Shown here in pieces: positions 47,230 through 58,843 of a stretch of 64,000 nt of DNA. Under the pieces are notes generated by a model. It made no database searches and was not told where the DNA came from. It worked only from the letters and a program-made list of their open reading frames with translations. The DNA is from Patiria pectinifera. Taxonomy: Eukaryota; Echinodermata; Asteroidea; Valvatida; Asterinidae. A program made the translations under genes and the position numbers. The stretch spans positions 14,963,513 to 15,027,512 of the forward strand of contig CM057147.1 of assembly GCA_029964075.1 (NCBI GenBank). Reading direction: 5' to 3'. Each line of letters starts with the position of its first letter. The stretch's first letter is position 1.

Positions 47230-47570
47230 GCAATATATATGTTGGATGCTCAATATGTGTTTGTTATCTTTTACATTTATGTGCGATGTTCAATATAAGT
47301 GTGCGATGTTTTTCATTATTTGCGCGGTGTTTCATATATTTGTGCGATGTTTTACAATATATGTGCGATGTTCAATATATGTGTGCGATGTTTTACATTT
47401 ATATGCGATTTTCAATTTATATGTGCGATGTTTGTGACGATATATAATTATGTGCGATGTTTTCAATATTATGTTCGATTTTTTGCATTAAATGTGCGAT
47501 GTTTTTCGATACAATTGTGTGTGTTGTTTTACAATATATTTGCGATATTCTCAAATATGTGAGCAATGTT
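47230..47570 (+). repeat. 'tgtgcgatgtttt' short tandem array, left arm
   Basis: About 14 degenerate units of 20-25 bp built on tgtgcgatgttttacaatat. Inverted counterpart at 55,600-55,990. Frames through it read repeated Cys-Ala/Val-Met/Arg-Phe words, which I take as a by-product of the repeat. Confidence 0.85.
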
Positions 47571-47584
47571 TTACACATATGTTT

Positions 47585-47874
47585 CCTTCGGATGGGACGT
47601 AAAGCCGTAGGTCCCGTGTGTTGTGTAATGCACGTTAAAGAACCCAGTAACACTTATCGCTAAGAGAAGGGGTTTGCCCCGGTGTTTCTGGCAGTGGCTG
47701 CAATATGCGCCGCTGTACCTTGTAAACCATTATAAGGTGCTACATAATGGGTCTCATATTTCTCATAAACTTTATTTACCTTTCTTTAATAATAGACATA
47801 ATTTCCAGCGCCTTGAGTACCTAATTGTTGGTAGATACGTGCGCTATATAAGACTCCGATATTATTATTAATAT
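47585..47874 (+). mobile_element. SINE-like repeat, copy 2, inserted in the left arm only
   Basis: Flanked by an exact 7-bp direct repeat TATGTTT (47,578-47,584 and 47,875-47,881). The matching place in the right arm (about 55,645-55,670) has the uninterrupted sequence. The body matches 340-622. Confidence 0.8.
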
Positions 47875-48359
47875 TATGTTTGACATTTCGAGCTATTTGT
47901 ATTCGATGTTTCATCAGTATGTTTGCACACGATCTTTTGCAATATGCATTTGATGTTTCCCTTTTCATTCGATGTTTCGTTAAGAGTCAAAGTCTGGTTA
48001 CTAATAGACCGCGAAAGTCTGACTATTTTGCCTAAAGTCAGTGTATGAGACGTCAGGGGATCGCGTAAAGTGATTAGAGCCAGACCTAAACGGTAAAAAC
48101 CGGAATTGTGGGTAATACTTCAAGCATACGGAATGCCGGCTGCGTTTTTCATTGTTTGGGCAGTACCCCCAGCTGTGCCTGTACTACCCATAGTGTTATG
48201 TGCATCATCTATGCACTGAGGAGTGCATGACACATGGTCTGAGCTCCAAGGCCGATGTGCACCTGTCCCGTTTAATGATGCAGTTACCTGATAATTTGTT
48301 AGCATAAGCTGATGTAAAATTGGGCAAAATTAGATGTTAATGAAAAAAAAATCAAATTG

Positions 48360-49050
48360 TAAGGGGTTAACCTTGCATTTTTTTTTTACAAAATCGGGAA
48401 AAATCAGATGTTTCTGGAAAATTGCAGATTGTATGGGGTTAGATGTTTATGAAACTTTTCAAATTGTAAGGGGTGAACATCATGATTGCATATTTTAGCG
48501 AAATTGGGCGAAATCAAATGTTTCCGAAAAAATTCAGATGAAAGGGATTATCCTTGCTTTTTTAGTGAAATTTGGCAAAGTTAGATGTTTATGAAAAATT
48601 TCAAATTATAAGGGGTTAACCTTGCATTTTTTAAGCGAAATTGGGGGGAAAATCTGATGTTTCTGGAAAATTGCAGATTATAAGGGGTTAACCTTGCTTT
48701 TTGAATAAGATTGGGAAAAATGAGATGTTTATGAAAAAAAGTTCAAATTGTAAGGGGTTAACCTTGCATTTTGTTTTAGCAAAATTATAGGACACAATCA
48801 GATGATTCTGGAAAATTGCAGATTGTAAGGGCTTAACCCTGTATTTCTAGCAAAATTGGGCAAAAAGAAATGTTTATGAAAAATTTTAAATTGTAAGAGG
48901 TGTACCTTGTATATTTAGTAAAATTTGGCAAAATCAGATTTGTATGAAAAATCTAAAATGGTAAGGGGTTAACCTTGCTTTTTTAGCAAAATTTGGAGCA
49001 TATTTTACTAAAATTGCCGGGGCAAAATCAGATGCTTCTAAAAAAATCCA
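48360..49050 (+). repeat. 70-75-bp 'aaggggttaacc' array, left outer block
   Basis: Units alternate between a type with tttatgaaaaatttcaaatt and a type with tttctggaaaattgcagatt, each ending gtaaggggttaaccttgc. Inverted counterpart at 54,470-55,200. Confidence 0.85.
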
Positions 49051-49493
49051 GATGTAAAGTTTCCACAAAAACAGCTGTTGAAAAAGAGCCCAATGTTGAA
49101 CTTTACTGAGTCTGAGGTCTATGGAGGGGACCATCCTTATTTCAACTCCCGGAGATTCGCTGACAGTCTCTATTTTTCTTTTTAAGAAAGTCGAAATAGC
49201 TGAAGAGGGAGGTGAGAATCTATATGTGCCCAGATACAAAGAGTAGAAATCTACGCGTCTGCCTTTTGAAAATACACAATTGCGGTGTTCATTGTTGCGT
49301 AATGATCCGCCTAGCACACGACTTTTTTGCACGTTAGGCTGTGTTATGCAGCTTCCTAACAAACCAAACACACTGGGCTCATTATATCGACTTGTTTTTA
49401 CCCATTAAGGTAAAGCAAATGGACCCTGTAATCTTCCTCGCGCGTTTGCTCACCTATAAAGACAACTTTTCTCAGTTTAAGGAAAATTCTAAG

Positions 49494-49568
49494 GTAACAA
49501 AATGGCCGAGTGGTTACGATTCGTCGTCCACGGTTAGCGGGGTCCCGGGTTCGAATCCCGCTGCTGTC
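49494..49568 (+). tRNA. tRNA-like sequence (pseudo-tRNA or SINE head), left arm
   Basis: Exact pol III A-box TGGCCGAGTGG (49,503-49,513) and B-box GGTTCGAATCC (49,548-49,558) at tRNA spacing, with a T-run after it. A T-arm forms (cggg-ttcgaat-cccg), but the acceptor strands pair poorly and no clean anticodon stem is found, so a working tRNA is unlikely. Near-identical inverted copy at 53,965-54,040. Confidence 0.5.
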
Positions 49569-49634
49569 TTTTTGGTTTTTAACGTATGAGTTCAATTATT
49601 CACTATAAGAGATTTAATTTCCTGTCGTAAAGTA

Positions 49635-49935
49635 CCAACAGTACCTTAGCTTAATCGGTAAGCACTGCTGCTGGTACTGTCCGCGAGTTCCAGGTTGGCG
49701 CCTTCGTACAGGTTCAGGGCATGTGGTCCACTCGGAGGATCAGGGCTTAGGGGCCGCCCTGTTCCTCCCTTAGCTCTTTGCTTTTACATGGTGCCTGGCC
49801 CTCCGGGGTTATATGGATGGATAGGGAAGGAAGTGTGTATTGGTCGGGGACGCCGAGACCCCGGAAGAGAACTAAGGGATCGGCTGGGGCATTGTTATGG
49901 CTCAGACCGATCCCTGAAAGCTTGACTAGCACATA
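49635..49935 (+). repeat. GC-richer module of the left arm
   Basis: Begins with tagcttaatcgg, an A-box-like word (49,646-49,657), followed by ggccctccggggttatatgg, ggggacgccgagaccccgga and ggctcagaccgatccctgaa. The inverted copy at 53,600-53,900 is nearly base-identical: a 61-residue frame is the same in both. Composition differs sharply from the AT-rich arms. Confidence 0.75.
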
Positions 49936-50455
49936 ACTTTTTGATTTTTTTTACCCTCTATCTTTTATACTTTGGTTTAGTTTGATATCTACAGCTGCTC
50001 GGCAGGTCTACGGGTAGTATCAAAATTGAAACAAAGGTGTATGTCATAAATCGATGAATATTTCATAATTGACTATAATCAAAACGGAGTTTCGTTTAAT
50101 CAATTTGACTATCATTATATAATGACGCGATTGCCAATTGACGTAAGAAACGCCATAAATTATACAGGGAAAGAATAAAGATGTACATTGTAATATAAAT
50201 ATTATTTATACATCTTTCAAATAACGTGTCTTTAATTGTGAGCATTCCAAACAACACAGTAATTCGCAATAGTAATATGCCCCTATGTGTGAAATATTTT
50301 TTGATTGACTATGAGCATTCCATACGAATGAGTTAATTCGCAAAATATAGCAACAACAAAAGAGAAAGGAAAAAGAGAAAATTCCTTTACCCTAAAAACT
50401 GGAAAAATAATTTGTTTTAAAAAAGTCAAATGGGACACTTCATGTATTGATTTAA

Positions 50456-53083
50456 CAGTTTGCAAGGGGTTAACCTTACATTTTAGCGAAATTGGGAAAA
50501 ATCAGATCTTTCTGGAAAATTTCAGATTGTAAGGGGTTAACCTTGCTTTTGTAGTAAAATTTGGCAAAATAAGATGTGTATGAAAAATTTCAAATTGTAA
50601 GGGGTTAACCTTTCTTTTTTAGTAAAATTGGGAAAATTTAAATGTTTATGAAAAATTTCAAATTGTCAGTGGTTAACCTTGCATTTTTTAGCAAAATAGG
50701 GCAAAATCAGGTGTTTATGGAAAATTTCAGATGGTAAGGGGTTAACTTTGCATTTTTAGCAAAATTGGGCAAAATCAGATTTGTATGAAAAATCAAAAAT
50801 TGTAACGGGTTAACCTTGCCAAATTAGGGCAAAATCAGATGTTTCTGGAAAATTGCAGATTGAAAGGGGTTAACCTTGCTTTTTTAAGCGAAATTGGGAA
50901 AAATCAGATGTTTTTGGAAAATTGCAGATTGTAAGGGGTTAACTTGTCATTTTTAGCATAACTGGGCAATATCAGATTTATATGAAACATCTCAAATTGT
51001 AAGGGGTGATCCTTGTATTTTTAGCGGAAACTTTACATCTGGATTTTTTAGAAGCATCTGATTTTCCCCAATTTTAGTAAAATATGCTCCAAATTTTGCT
51101 AAAAAAGCAAGGTTAACCCCTTACCATTTTAGATTTTTCATACAAATCTGATTTCGCCAAATTTTGCTAAATATACAAGGTACACCTCTTACAATTTAAA
51201 ACATTTTCATAAACATTTCTTTTTGCCCAATTTTGCTAAAAATACAAGTTTAAGCCCTAACAATCTGCAATTTTCCAGAATCATCGGACAATTTGAATTT
51301 TTTTCATGAACATCTAATTAATTTTTCCCAATCTTATTCACAAAGCAAGGTAAACCCCTTACAATCCGCAATTTTCCCAATTTCGCTTAATAAATGCAAG
51401 GTTAACTCATTATTATTTGAAATTTGTCATAAACTTCTAACTTTGCCTAATTTCACTAAAAAAGCAAGGATAATCCCTTACATCTGAAATTTTCCAAAAC
51501 ATCTGATTTTGCCTTATTTTGCTAAAACAAATGCAATCTTAACCACTTACAATTTGAAATTTTTCATAAACATCTAATTTTACCAAATTTCACTAAAGAA
51601 AAAAGTAAGGTTAATTCCTTACATCGGAATTTTTTTCAGAAACATCTGATTTTGCCCAATTTTGCTAATATATGCAAGGTTCACCCCTTACAATTTGAGA
51701 TTTTTCATAAAAATCTCATTTTGCCAAATTTTGCTTAAAATGCAAGGTTAACCCCTTTCAATCTGCAATTTTCCAGAAACATCTGATTTTGCCCTAATTT
51801 GGCAAAGGTTAACCCCTTACAATGTTTTGATTTGTCATACAAATCAGATTTTTCCCAATTTTGCTAAAAAATGCAAGGTTAACCCCTAACAATTTGAAAT
51901 TTTTCATTCACATGTAAATTCGCCCAATTTTACTAAAAAAGCAAGGTTAACCCCCTTACATCTGATTTTGCCCAATTTTGCAAAAAATGCAAGGTTCACC
52001 GCTTACAATTTGAGATTTTTCATAAAAATCTGATATTGCCCAGTTTTGCTAAAAATGCCAGGTTAACCCCTTTCAATCTGCAATTTTCCAGAAACATCTG
52101 ATTTTGCCCTCATTGGGCAAAGGTTAACCTCTTATAATTTTTGATTTTTCATACAAATCTGATTTTTCCCAATTTTGCTAAAAATGCAAGGTGAACCCCT
52201 TACAATCTGACATTTTCCAAAACACATGATTTTGCCCTATTTTGCAAAAAAATGCAAGGTTCACCCCTTACAATTTTAGATTTTTCATAAACATCTAAAT
52301 GTTCCCAATTTTACTAAAAAAGCAAGCTTAACACCTTACAATTTGAAATTTTTCATACACATCTTATTTTGCCAAATTTTACTACAAAAGCAAGGTTAAT
52401 CCCTTACAATCTGAAATTTTTTCATATAAATCTGATATTGCCCAGTTATGCTAAAAATGCCAAGTTAACCCCTAACAATCTTCAATTTTCAAGAAACATC
52501 TGATTTTTCCCAATTTCGCTTAAAAAAAGCAAGGTTAACCCCTTTCAATCTGCAATTTTCCAGGAACATCTGATTTTGCCCTAATTTGGCAAGGTTAACC
52601 CCTTACAATTTTTGATTTTGCATACAAATCTGATTTTGCCCAATTTTGCTAAAACTGCAAAGTTAACCCCTTACAATCTGAACATTTTCCATAAACACCT
52701 GATTTTGCCCTATTTTGCTCAAAAATGCAAGGTTAACCACTGACAATTTGAAATTTTTCATAAACATTTAAATTTTCCCAATTTTACTTATAAAGCAAGA
52801 TTAACACCTTACAATTTGAAATTTTTCATACACATCTTATTTTGCCAAATTTTACTACAAAAGCAAGGTTAACCCCTTACAATCTGAAATTTTCCAGAAA
52901 GATCTGATTTTACCCAATTTCGCTAAAAAATGCAAGGTTCACCCCTTACAATTTGAAATGTTTCATAAACATCTAAACTTTACTAAAAATGCAAGGTTAA
53001 CCCCTTACAAGCTGCAATTTTTCAGAAACATCTGATTTTTCCCAATTTTGCTAAAATGTAAGGTTAACCCCTTGCAAACTGTT
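50456..53083. repeat. central 70-75-bp array, with strand switch at about 51,025
   Basis: Left of about 51,025 the units read gtaaggggttaacc. To the right they read ggttaaccccttac up to 53,083. Pairing is seen between 50,500-51,020 and 52,410-52,910. 51,025-51,300 is a direct copy of 54,465-54,740. Confidence 0.85.
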
Positions 53084-53599
53084 AAATCAATACATGAAGT
53101 GTCCCATTTGATTTTTTTTTTTAATTATTTTTCCAGTTTTTAGGGTAAAGGAATTTTCTCTTTTTTTTCTCTTTTGTTGTTGCTATATTTTGCGAATTAA
53201 CTAATTCGTATGGAATGCTCATAGTCAATCAAAGAATATTTCACACATAGGCGCATATTACTATTGCGAATTACTGTGTTGTTTGGAATGCTCACAATTA
53301 AAGACACGTTATTTGAAAGATGTATCAATAATATTTATATTACAATATACATCTTTATTCTTTCCCGGTATAATTTATGGCATTTCTTACGTCAATTGGC
53401 AATCGCGTCATTATATAATGATAGTCAAATTGATCAAACGAAACTCCGTTTTGATTATAGTCAATTATGAAATATTCATTGATTTATGACATACACCTTT
53501 GTTTCAATTTTGATACTACCCGTAGACCTGCCGAGCAGCTGTAGATATCAAACTAAACCAAAGTATAAAAGATAGAGGGTAAAAAAAATTAAAAAGTTA

Positions 53600-53900
53600 T
53601 GTGCTAGTCAAGCTTTCAGGGATCGGTCTGAGCCATAACAATGCCCCAGCCGATCCCTTAGTTCTCTTCCGGGGTCTCGGCGTCCCCGACCAATACACAC
53701 TTCCTTCCCTATCCATCCATATAACCCCGGAGGGCCAGGCACCATGTAAAAGCAAAGAGCTAAGGGAGGAACAGGGCGGCCCCTAAGCCCTGATCCTCCG
53801 AGTGGACCAAATGCCCTGAACCTGTACGAAGGCGCCAACCTGGAACTCGCGGACAGTACCAGCAGCAGTGCTTACCGATTAAGCTAAGGTACTGTTGGTA
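53600..53900 (-). repeat. GC-richer module of the right arm
   Basis: Inverted partner of 49,635-49,935, with only scattered differences (for example a Cys/Phe-level change in one frame). High identity against diverged neighbours suggests recent duplication or arm-to-arm gene conversion. Confidence 0.75.
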
Positions 53901-53964
53901 CTTTACGACAGGAAATTAAATCTCTTATAGTGAATAATTGAACTCATACGTTAAAAACCAAAAA

Positions 53965-54040
53965 GACAGCAGCGGGATTCGAACCCGGGACCCCGCTAAC
54001 CGTGGACGACGAATCGTAACCACTCGGCCATTTCGTTACC
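53965..54040 (-). tRNA. tRNA-like sequence, right arm
   Basis: Inverted partner of 49,494-49,568, with A-box (inverted at 54,020-54,030) and a one-base variant of the B-box (GGATTCGAACC on the plus strand, 53,975-53,985). Same weak acceptor stem, so pseudo-tRNA or SINE head is the better reading. Confidence 0.5.
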
Positions 54041-54469
54041 TTAGAATTTTCCTTAAACTGAGAAAAGTTGTCTTTATAGGTGAGCAAACGCGCCAGGAAG
54101 ATTACTGGGTCTTTTTGCTTTACCTTAATGGGTAAAAACAAGTCGATATAATGAGCCCAGTGTGTTTGGTTTGTTAGGAAGCTGCATAACACAGCCTAAT
54201 GTGCAAAACAGTCGTGCAAGGCGGATCATTACGCAACAATGAACACCGCAATTGTGTATCTTCAAAAGGCAGACGCGTAGATTTCTACTGTTTGTATCTC
54301 GGCACATACAGATTCTCACCTCCCTCTTCATCTATTTCGATTTTCTCAAAAAGAAAAATAGAGACTGTCAGCGAATCTCCGGGAGTTGAAATAAGGAGTC
54401 GTCCCCTCAATAGACCTCAGACTCAGTAAAGTTCAACATTTGGCTCTTTTTCAACAGCTGTTTTTGCGG

Positions 54470-55200
54470 AAACTTTACATCTGGATTTTTTAGAAGCATC
54501 TGATTTTGCCCCGGCAATTTTAGTAAAATATGCTCCAAATTTTGCTAAAAAAGCAAGGTTAACCCCTTACCATTTTAGATTTTTCATACAAATCTGATTT
54601 TGCCAAATTTTACTAAATATACAAGGTACACCTCTTACAATTTAAAATTTTTCATAAACATTTCTTTTTGCCCAATTTTGCTAGAAATACAAGGTTAAGC
54701 CCTAACAATCTGCAATTTTCCGAATCATCTGATTGTGTCCTATTTTGCTTTTAAAAAAATGCAAGGTTAACCCCTTACAATTTGAATTTTTTTTGATGAA
54801 CATCTAATTTTTCCCAATCTTATTCAAAAAGTAAGTTTAACCCCTTACAATCTGCAATTTTCCAGAAACATTTGATTTTTTCCCATTTTCGCTTTAAAAA
54901 AATGCGAGGTTAACCCCTTTCAATTTGAAAGTTTTCGTAACATCTAACTTTGCAAAATTTCACTAAAAAAGCAAGGTTAATCCCTTACATCTGAAATTTT
55001 TCGGAAACATCTGATTTTGCCCAATTTCGCTAAAATATGCAATGTTCACCCCTTACAATTTGAAATGTTTCATAAACATCTAACCCCATACAATCTGCAA
55101 TTTTCCAGAAACATCTGGATTTTTCCCGATTTTGCTAAAAAAAATGCAAGGTTAACCCCTTACAATTTGATTTTTTTTTCATAAACATCTACTCTTGCCC
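54470..55200 (-). repeat. 70-75-bp 'ggttaacccctt' array, right outer block
   Basis: Inverted partner of 48,360-49,050, beginning gcggaaactttacatctgga at the inner edge. Confidence 0.85.
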
Positions 55201-55599
55201 AATTTTACATTCAGCTTATGCTAACAAATTATCAGGTAACTGGATCATTAAACGGGACAGGTGCACATCGGCCTTGGAGCTCAGACCATGTGTCATGCAC
55301 TCCTCAATGCATAGATGATGCACATAACACTATGGGTAGTACGCCTGTACTGTGGGTAGTACAGGCACAGCTGGGGGTACTGCCCAAACAATGATGAACG
55401 CGCATTGTGTATGCTTAAACAATTACCCACAATTCCGGTGTTTACCGTTTAGGTCTGGCTCTAATCACTTTACGCGATCCCCTGACGTCTCATACACTGA
55501 CTTTAGGCAAAAATAGTCAGACTTTCGCGGTCTAGTAACCAGACTTTGACTCTTAACGATACACCGAATGAAAAGGGAAACATCAAATGCATATTGCAA

Positions 55600-55990
55600 A
55601 AGATCGAATGCAAACATACCGATGAAACATCGAATACAAATAGCTCGAAATGTCAAACACATGTGTAAAACATAGCTAACATATTTGAGAATATCGCAAA
55701 TATATTGTAAAACAACACACACAATTGTATCGAAAAACATCGCACATTTAATGCAAAAAATCGAACATAATATTGAAAACATCGCACTTATATATCGTCA
55801 CAAACATCGCACAAATAAATTGAAAATCGCACATAAATGTAAAACATCGCACACATATAATGAACATCGCACATATATTGTAAAACATCGCACAAATATA
55901 TTAAACATCGCGCAAATAATGAAAAACATCGCACACTTATAATGAGTTATATTGAACATCGCACATAAATGTAAAAGATAACAAGCACAT
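55600..55990 (-). repeat. 'aaaacatcgcaca' short tandem array, right arm
   Basis: Inverted partner of 47,230-47,570 (units such as atattgtaaaacatcgcaca). Confidence 0.85.
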
Positions 55991-56611
55991 ATTGAACATC
56001 CAACATATATATTGCAAAATATTGAATATTGCAACGTTTGACACGCCATACCTGTCGCGCTTAAAACACTGCATTGTTTCTACCATAATAGCTTCATTAT
56101 TTGACGGTTTCTTACGAAATTAAATCTCGTAATGTTAAACATGATGACAAATATGTGTACAAAATTTCAGTTAAGTACACTTTGTATTTCTTGAGGTTTG
56201 GCTGGAATACCAGTTTGATCGTTTTGTTCAATAGCACAGCATCCGTGTATGGAGATGTTTTGCGGAGACCACTAGTTATGTGGCGCGCCCTCTATAAAAA
56301 AAAAAGTTCTGTATTAGGCAGACCACTGTAATCCCCTCTGTATGCTTAAATTCACAAATTTGATCGAGCAACCCGATGGCGTAGGGTTCTCATTATGGAC
56401 ACTGTAACACTATGATATTTAATTTTATGGGAAACCATCAAATAATAAAAACAAAATAATATGACCGAAACAATAATTTAGTAATTTAAACGCAACATCC
56501 ATAGAAAACTAATAGGCCTACACTGGGCAATAACCCGAGCCACCAGGCCCAGCTGTATTACGTAAGTTTAAGTTCGGCCAGTGATCGGTCTTGATTCGTC
56601 ACATGAGCTGA

Positions 56612-56860
56612 TTTAATTTCGTGAGAAACCGTCAAACAACTGAAAGTTTCTTTGGAGAAAGGGCGCTCTAAATACACACTGTATTACATCTTTCCAATAA
56701 TTTTTCTTGAATTGTGAACATTCCCAAGAAATGTAGTAATTCGCAAAATAGGAAAACGAAAGAAAACAAAGCCCTTCTCCCTTAAAACGGGAAATACAAG
56801 ATTGAAAAACAAAGTCATGTGGAACACAAGAATGTACATTAAGGATTGAATTGAACCAAA
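56612..56860 (+). repeat. direct repeat flanking the palindrome, right copy
   Basis: Same orientation as 46,640-46,900, unlike the inverted arms that both copies enclose. Confidence 0.75.
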
Positions 56861-58243
56861 ATCCATTACATGGGGCTTTTATGGACTTGCTTTCTACTGT
56901 CATTGACATGCAGGCGCGGATCCTTGGGCGGTTTGGGGATCGAACCCCTCCCTGCTCCGACACAACATGTACAAAGTAAAGCTATTCTGCAGCGGTTATT
57001 GTGCATCTGACGGGCCTGACTGGCCCAACCCCCACCCCACCCCCACCCCCGCAAAAGTTCATATAGATCCGCCTCTAATAAATAGAGGGGGAGGATGCAC
57101 TGTGGGCACATTTCAAATGGCTACAGATTTTAAGAGCGAGCCAGGCGGGGAAAATTGACCAAAGTGAGCACCCACCGAAAATTGACCAATATAAGGCCAA
57201 AAAAAAAAGTCTCCGAAATCTGGAATGCGCGCGCGTCGCCATAGCCATGCGCGTCGGCAAAATGAAAAAGTTTTTTTTTTCAATACAAGATGATGTTTCA
57301 AAACCGCCAAACTCACTGGTTTGACTGGAATTCTGCTGCTGCACACATTTTTTTTAGAAGGTTATGATCGAGAATAAGATTTATGTGGCCTCTCTGACTC
57401 TACATATTGCACTAGTTTAGTCGGGCACCATTTGGCAGTCATCAGCAGCCATTCAGCCAAAAAAAAAAAAAAAAAAAAAAAACCACGTAAAAAAAAAAAA
57501 AAAGCCGCACCATTTTTTGGGGGGCAATATCCATTCCACCAGGAGACTTGGAGACTAAGCACCCTAGCTAAGTTTCCTATAAAAATTGAAATTAAAAAAA
57601 CAAAGTAAGCAAAATGAAATGATTGAATACTGGACAAAAAGTTGTTCTTAAGAATTCAGAAAGATGTTTATGAAAAGTTTGTAAATGGAGACATGTGAAG
57701 TAATGTTGCAGTCACGTGGTAGTGGTTGGACGGCATCCATAAGGATGAAATAGCCCCGAACTTGACCAAAAGTATGGTGTTCCATATGTGCCATCGGCGT
57801 TGCATTTTGCTCTTTCACCAGAGCTTATTGTGTAAATCGCATTTTTTTTTTTAGCAAGTTGCACAATTAAGGTGAGATTTAATTTAAAAGGAAATTGACA
57901 TCTTAACCTCAATCAAATGGAACTAAAGAGTGCAGGACATCAAACTACACAAAAACAAAACAGCCGAAACACTACAGAATTTACCTGTTTCAATAAAAAT
58001 TTAATACAAACTTTTCTGATTTTGAAAAACGAGAGAGTATTTTGAAACCTCTTAAAGCAGGAAGCAATGTTTCAGCATGCAATACAAATGCTCATTAGAA
58101 CCATAGGAAAATCTATAAAATTATGCCATGCATAGTACATTGTCGGACAAACTGGTTTCGTGACAAATTTCTATAGCTCAGCAAATTCTATAGCAATAAT
58201 TTCCATACTCGGATGTTGATAGTATAAAATGTACATAACACAA
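56861..58243. other. no gene seen; homopolymer tracts
   Basis: Contains a C-rich tract near 57,030, a short CpG patch near 57,225, and poly-A tracts at 57,459-57,481 and 57,489-57,503. No frame with protein-like composition. Confidence 0.5.
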
Positions 58244-58244
58244 C

Positions 58245-58745
58245 AAACAAATTTTTTTTTTTTTTGAAAGGTGAACTAATTTTACATTTCAAACCAATAA
58301 AAACATTGTTCCTAAAAACTTCATTAAGATATAGTAATGTTTTTTTCTTCATAAAAATGGCGCAATGTATTCACTTGCATGTATAATATATTAAATATGT
58401 GGACTGTTTTAAGTAATCCTGCAAAATGATTTTTGGTTTGAAAAGGTGAACTAATTTTAAATTTGAAACCAATAAAATAATTGTTCCTAAAAACTTCATA
58501 AAGATATGGTAATTTTTTTTTCTTCACAAAAATGGCACAAAGTATTTACTTACATGTATAATATATTAAATATGTGGACTGTTTTAAGTAATCCTGCAAA
58601 ATGATTATTTTTTTGGAAAGGTGAACTAGTTTTAAATTTGAAACCAATAAAATAATTGTTCCTAAAAACTTCATAAAGATATGGTAATTTCTTCATAAAA
58701 ATGTCACAAAGTAAAATATGTGGACTGTTTTAAGTAATCCTTTAA
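58245..58745 (+). repeat. 176-bp tandem repeat, about 2.8 copies
   Basis: aaaggtgaactaattttaaa, aataaaataattgttcctaa, aaacttcataaagatatggt and tgtggactgttttaagtaat recur at 58,265, 58,441 and 58,617. The last copy has an internal deletion. Confidence 0.85.
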
Positions 58746-58843
58746 AATTATCAAGAAACTGACACAAGTTTCAGGGGGAAAATTAGACAGATGCACCCAG
58801 GATGCAATCATCTTGAATTAAACATTAAAAACTGGCTAATTAA

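Larger units (their letters stand above)
46918..56332. mobile_element. giant (9.4 kb) imperfect palindrome, candidate non-autonomous foldback element
   Basis: The outer ends are inverted: left 'tagagggcgcaccacatata', right 'tgtggcgcgccctcta', with homology running about 280 bp inward. Paired inverted landmarks: 47,200/56,045; 48,300/55,210; 49,700/53,835; 50,287/53,246; 50,456/53,083. Outside the SINE insertion the sums are near 103,250, and inside it near 103,530. The sequence switches strand sense at about 51,025, and a further 1.4 kb (51,025-52,400) belongs to the right sense only. No transposase, polymerase or other long frame is present. Terminal sequence is shared with the 41.3-46.5 kb satellite. 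Confidence 0.8.

Noticed and set aside
47196-47562. Cys/Phe-rich repetitive frames of 78-87 residues
   Set aside because: Translations of the tgtgcgatgtttt array in several frames at once, so not evidence for a repeat protein.
47230-47570. CRISPR-like regular repeats
   Set aside because: Units are degenerate, without unique spacers, in animal DNA beside no cas genes.
49494-49568. Functional tRNA gene
   Set aside because: A and B boxes are exact but acceptor and anticodon stems do not pair; kept only as tRNA-like.
49695-49925. 76-residue frame conserved at 53,608-53,838
   Set aside because: Conservation is explained by the inverted duplication; no start context or known domain, and the opposite strand frame is equally conserved.
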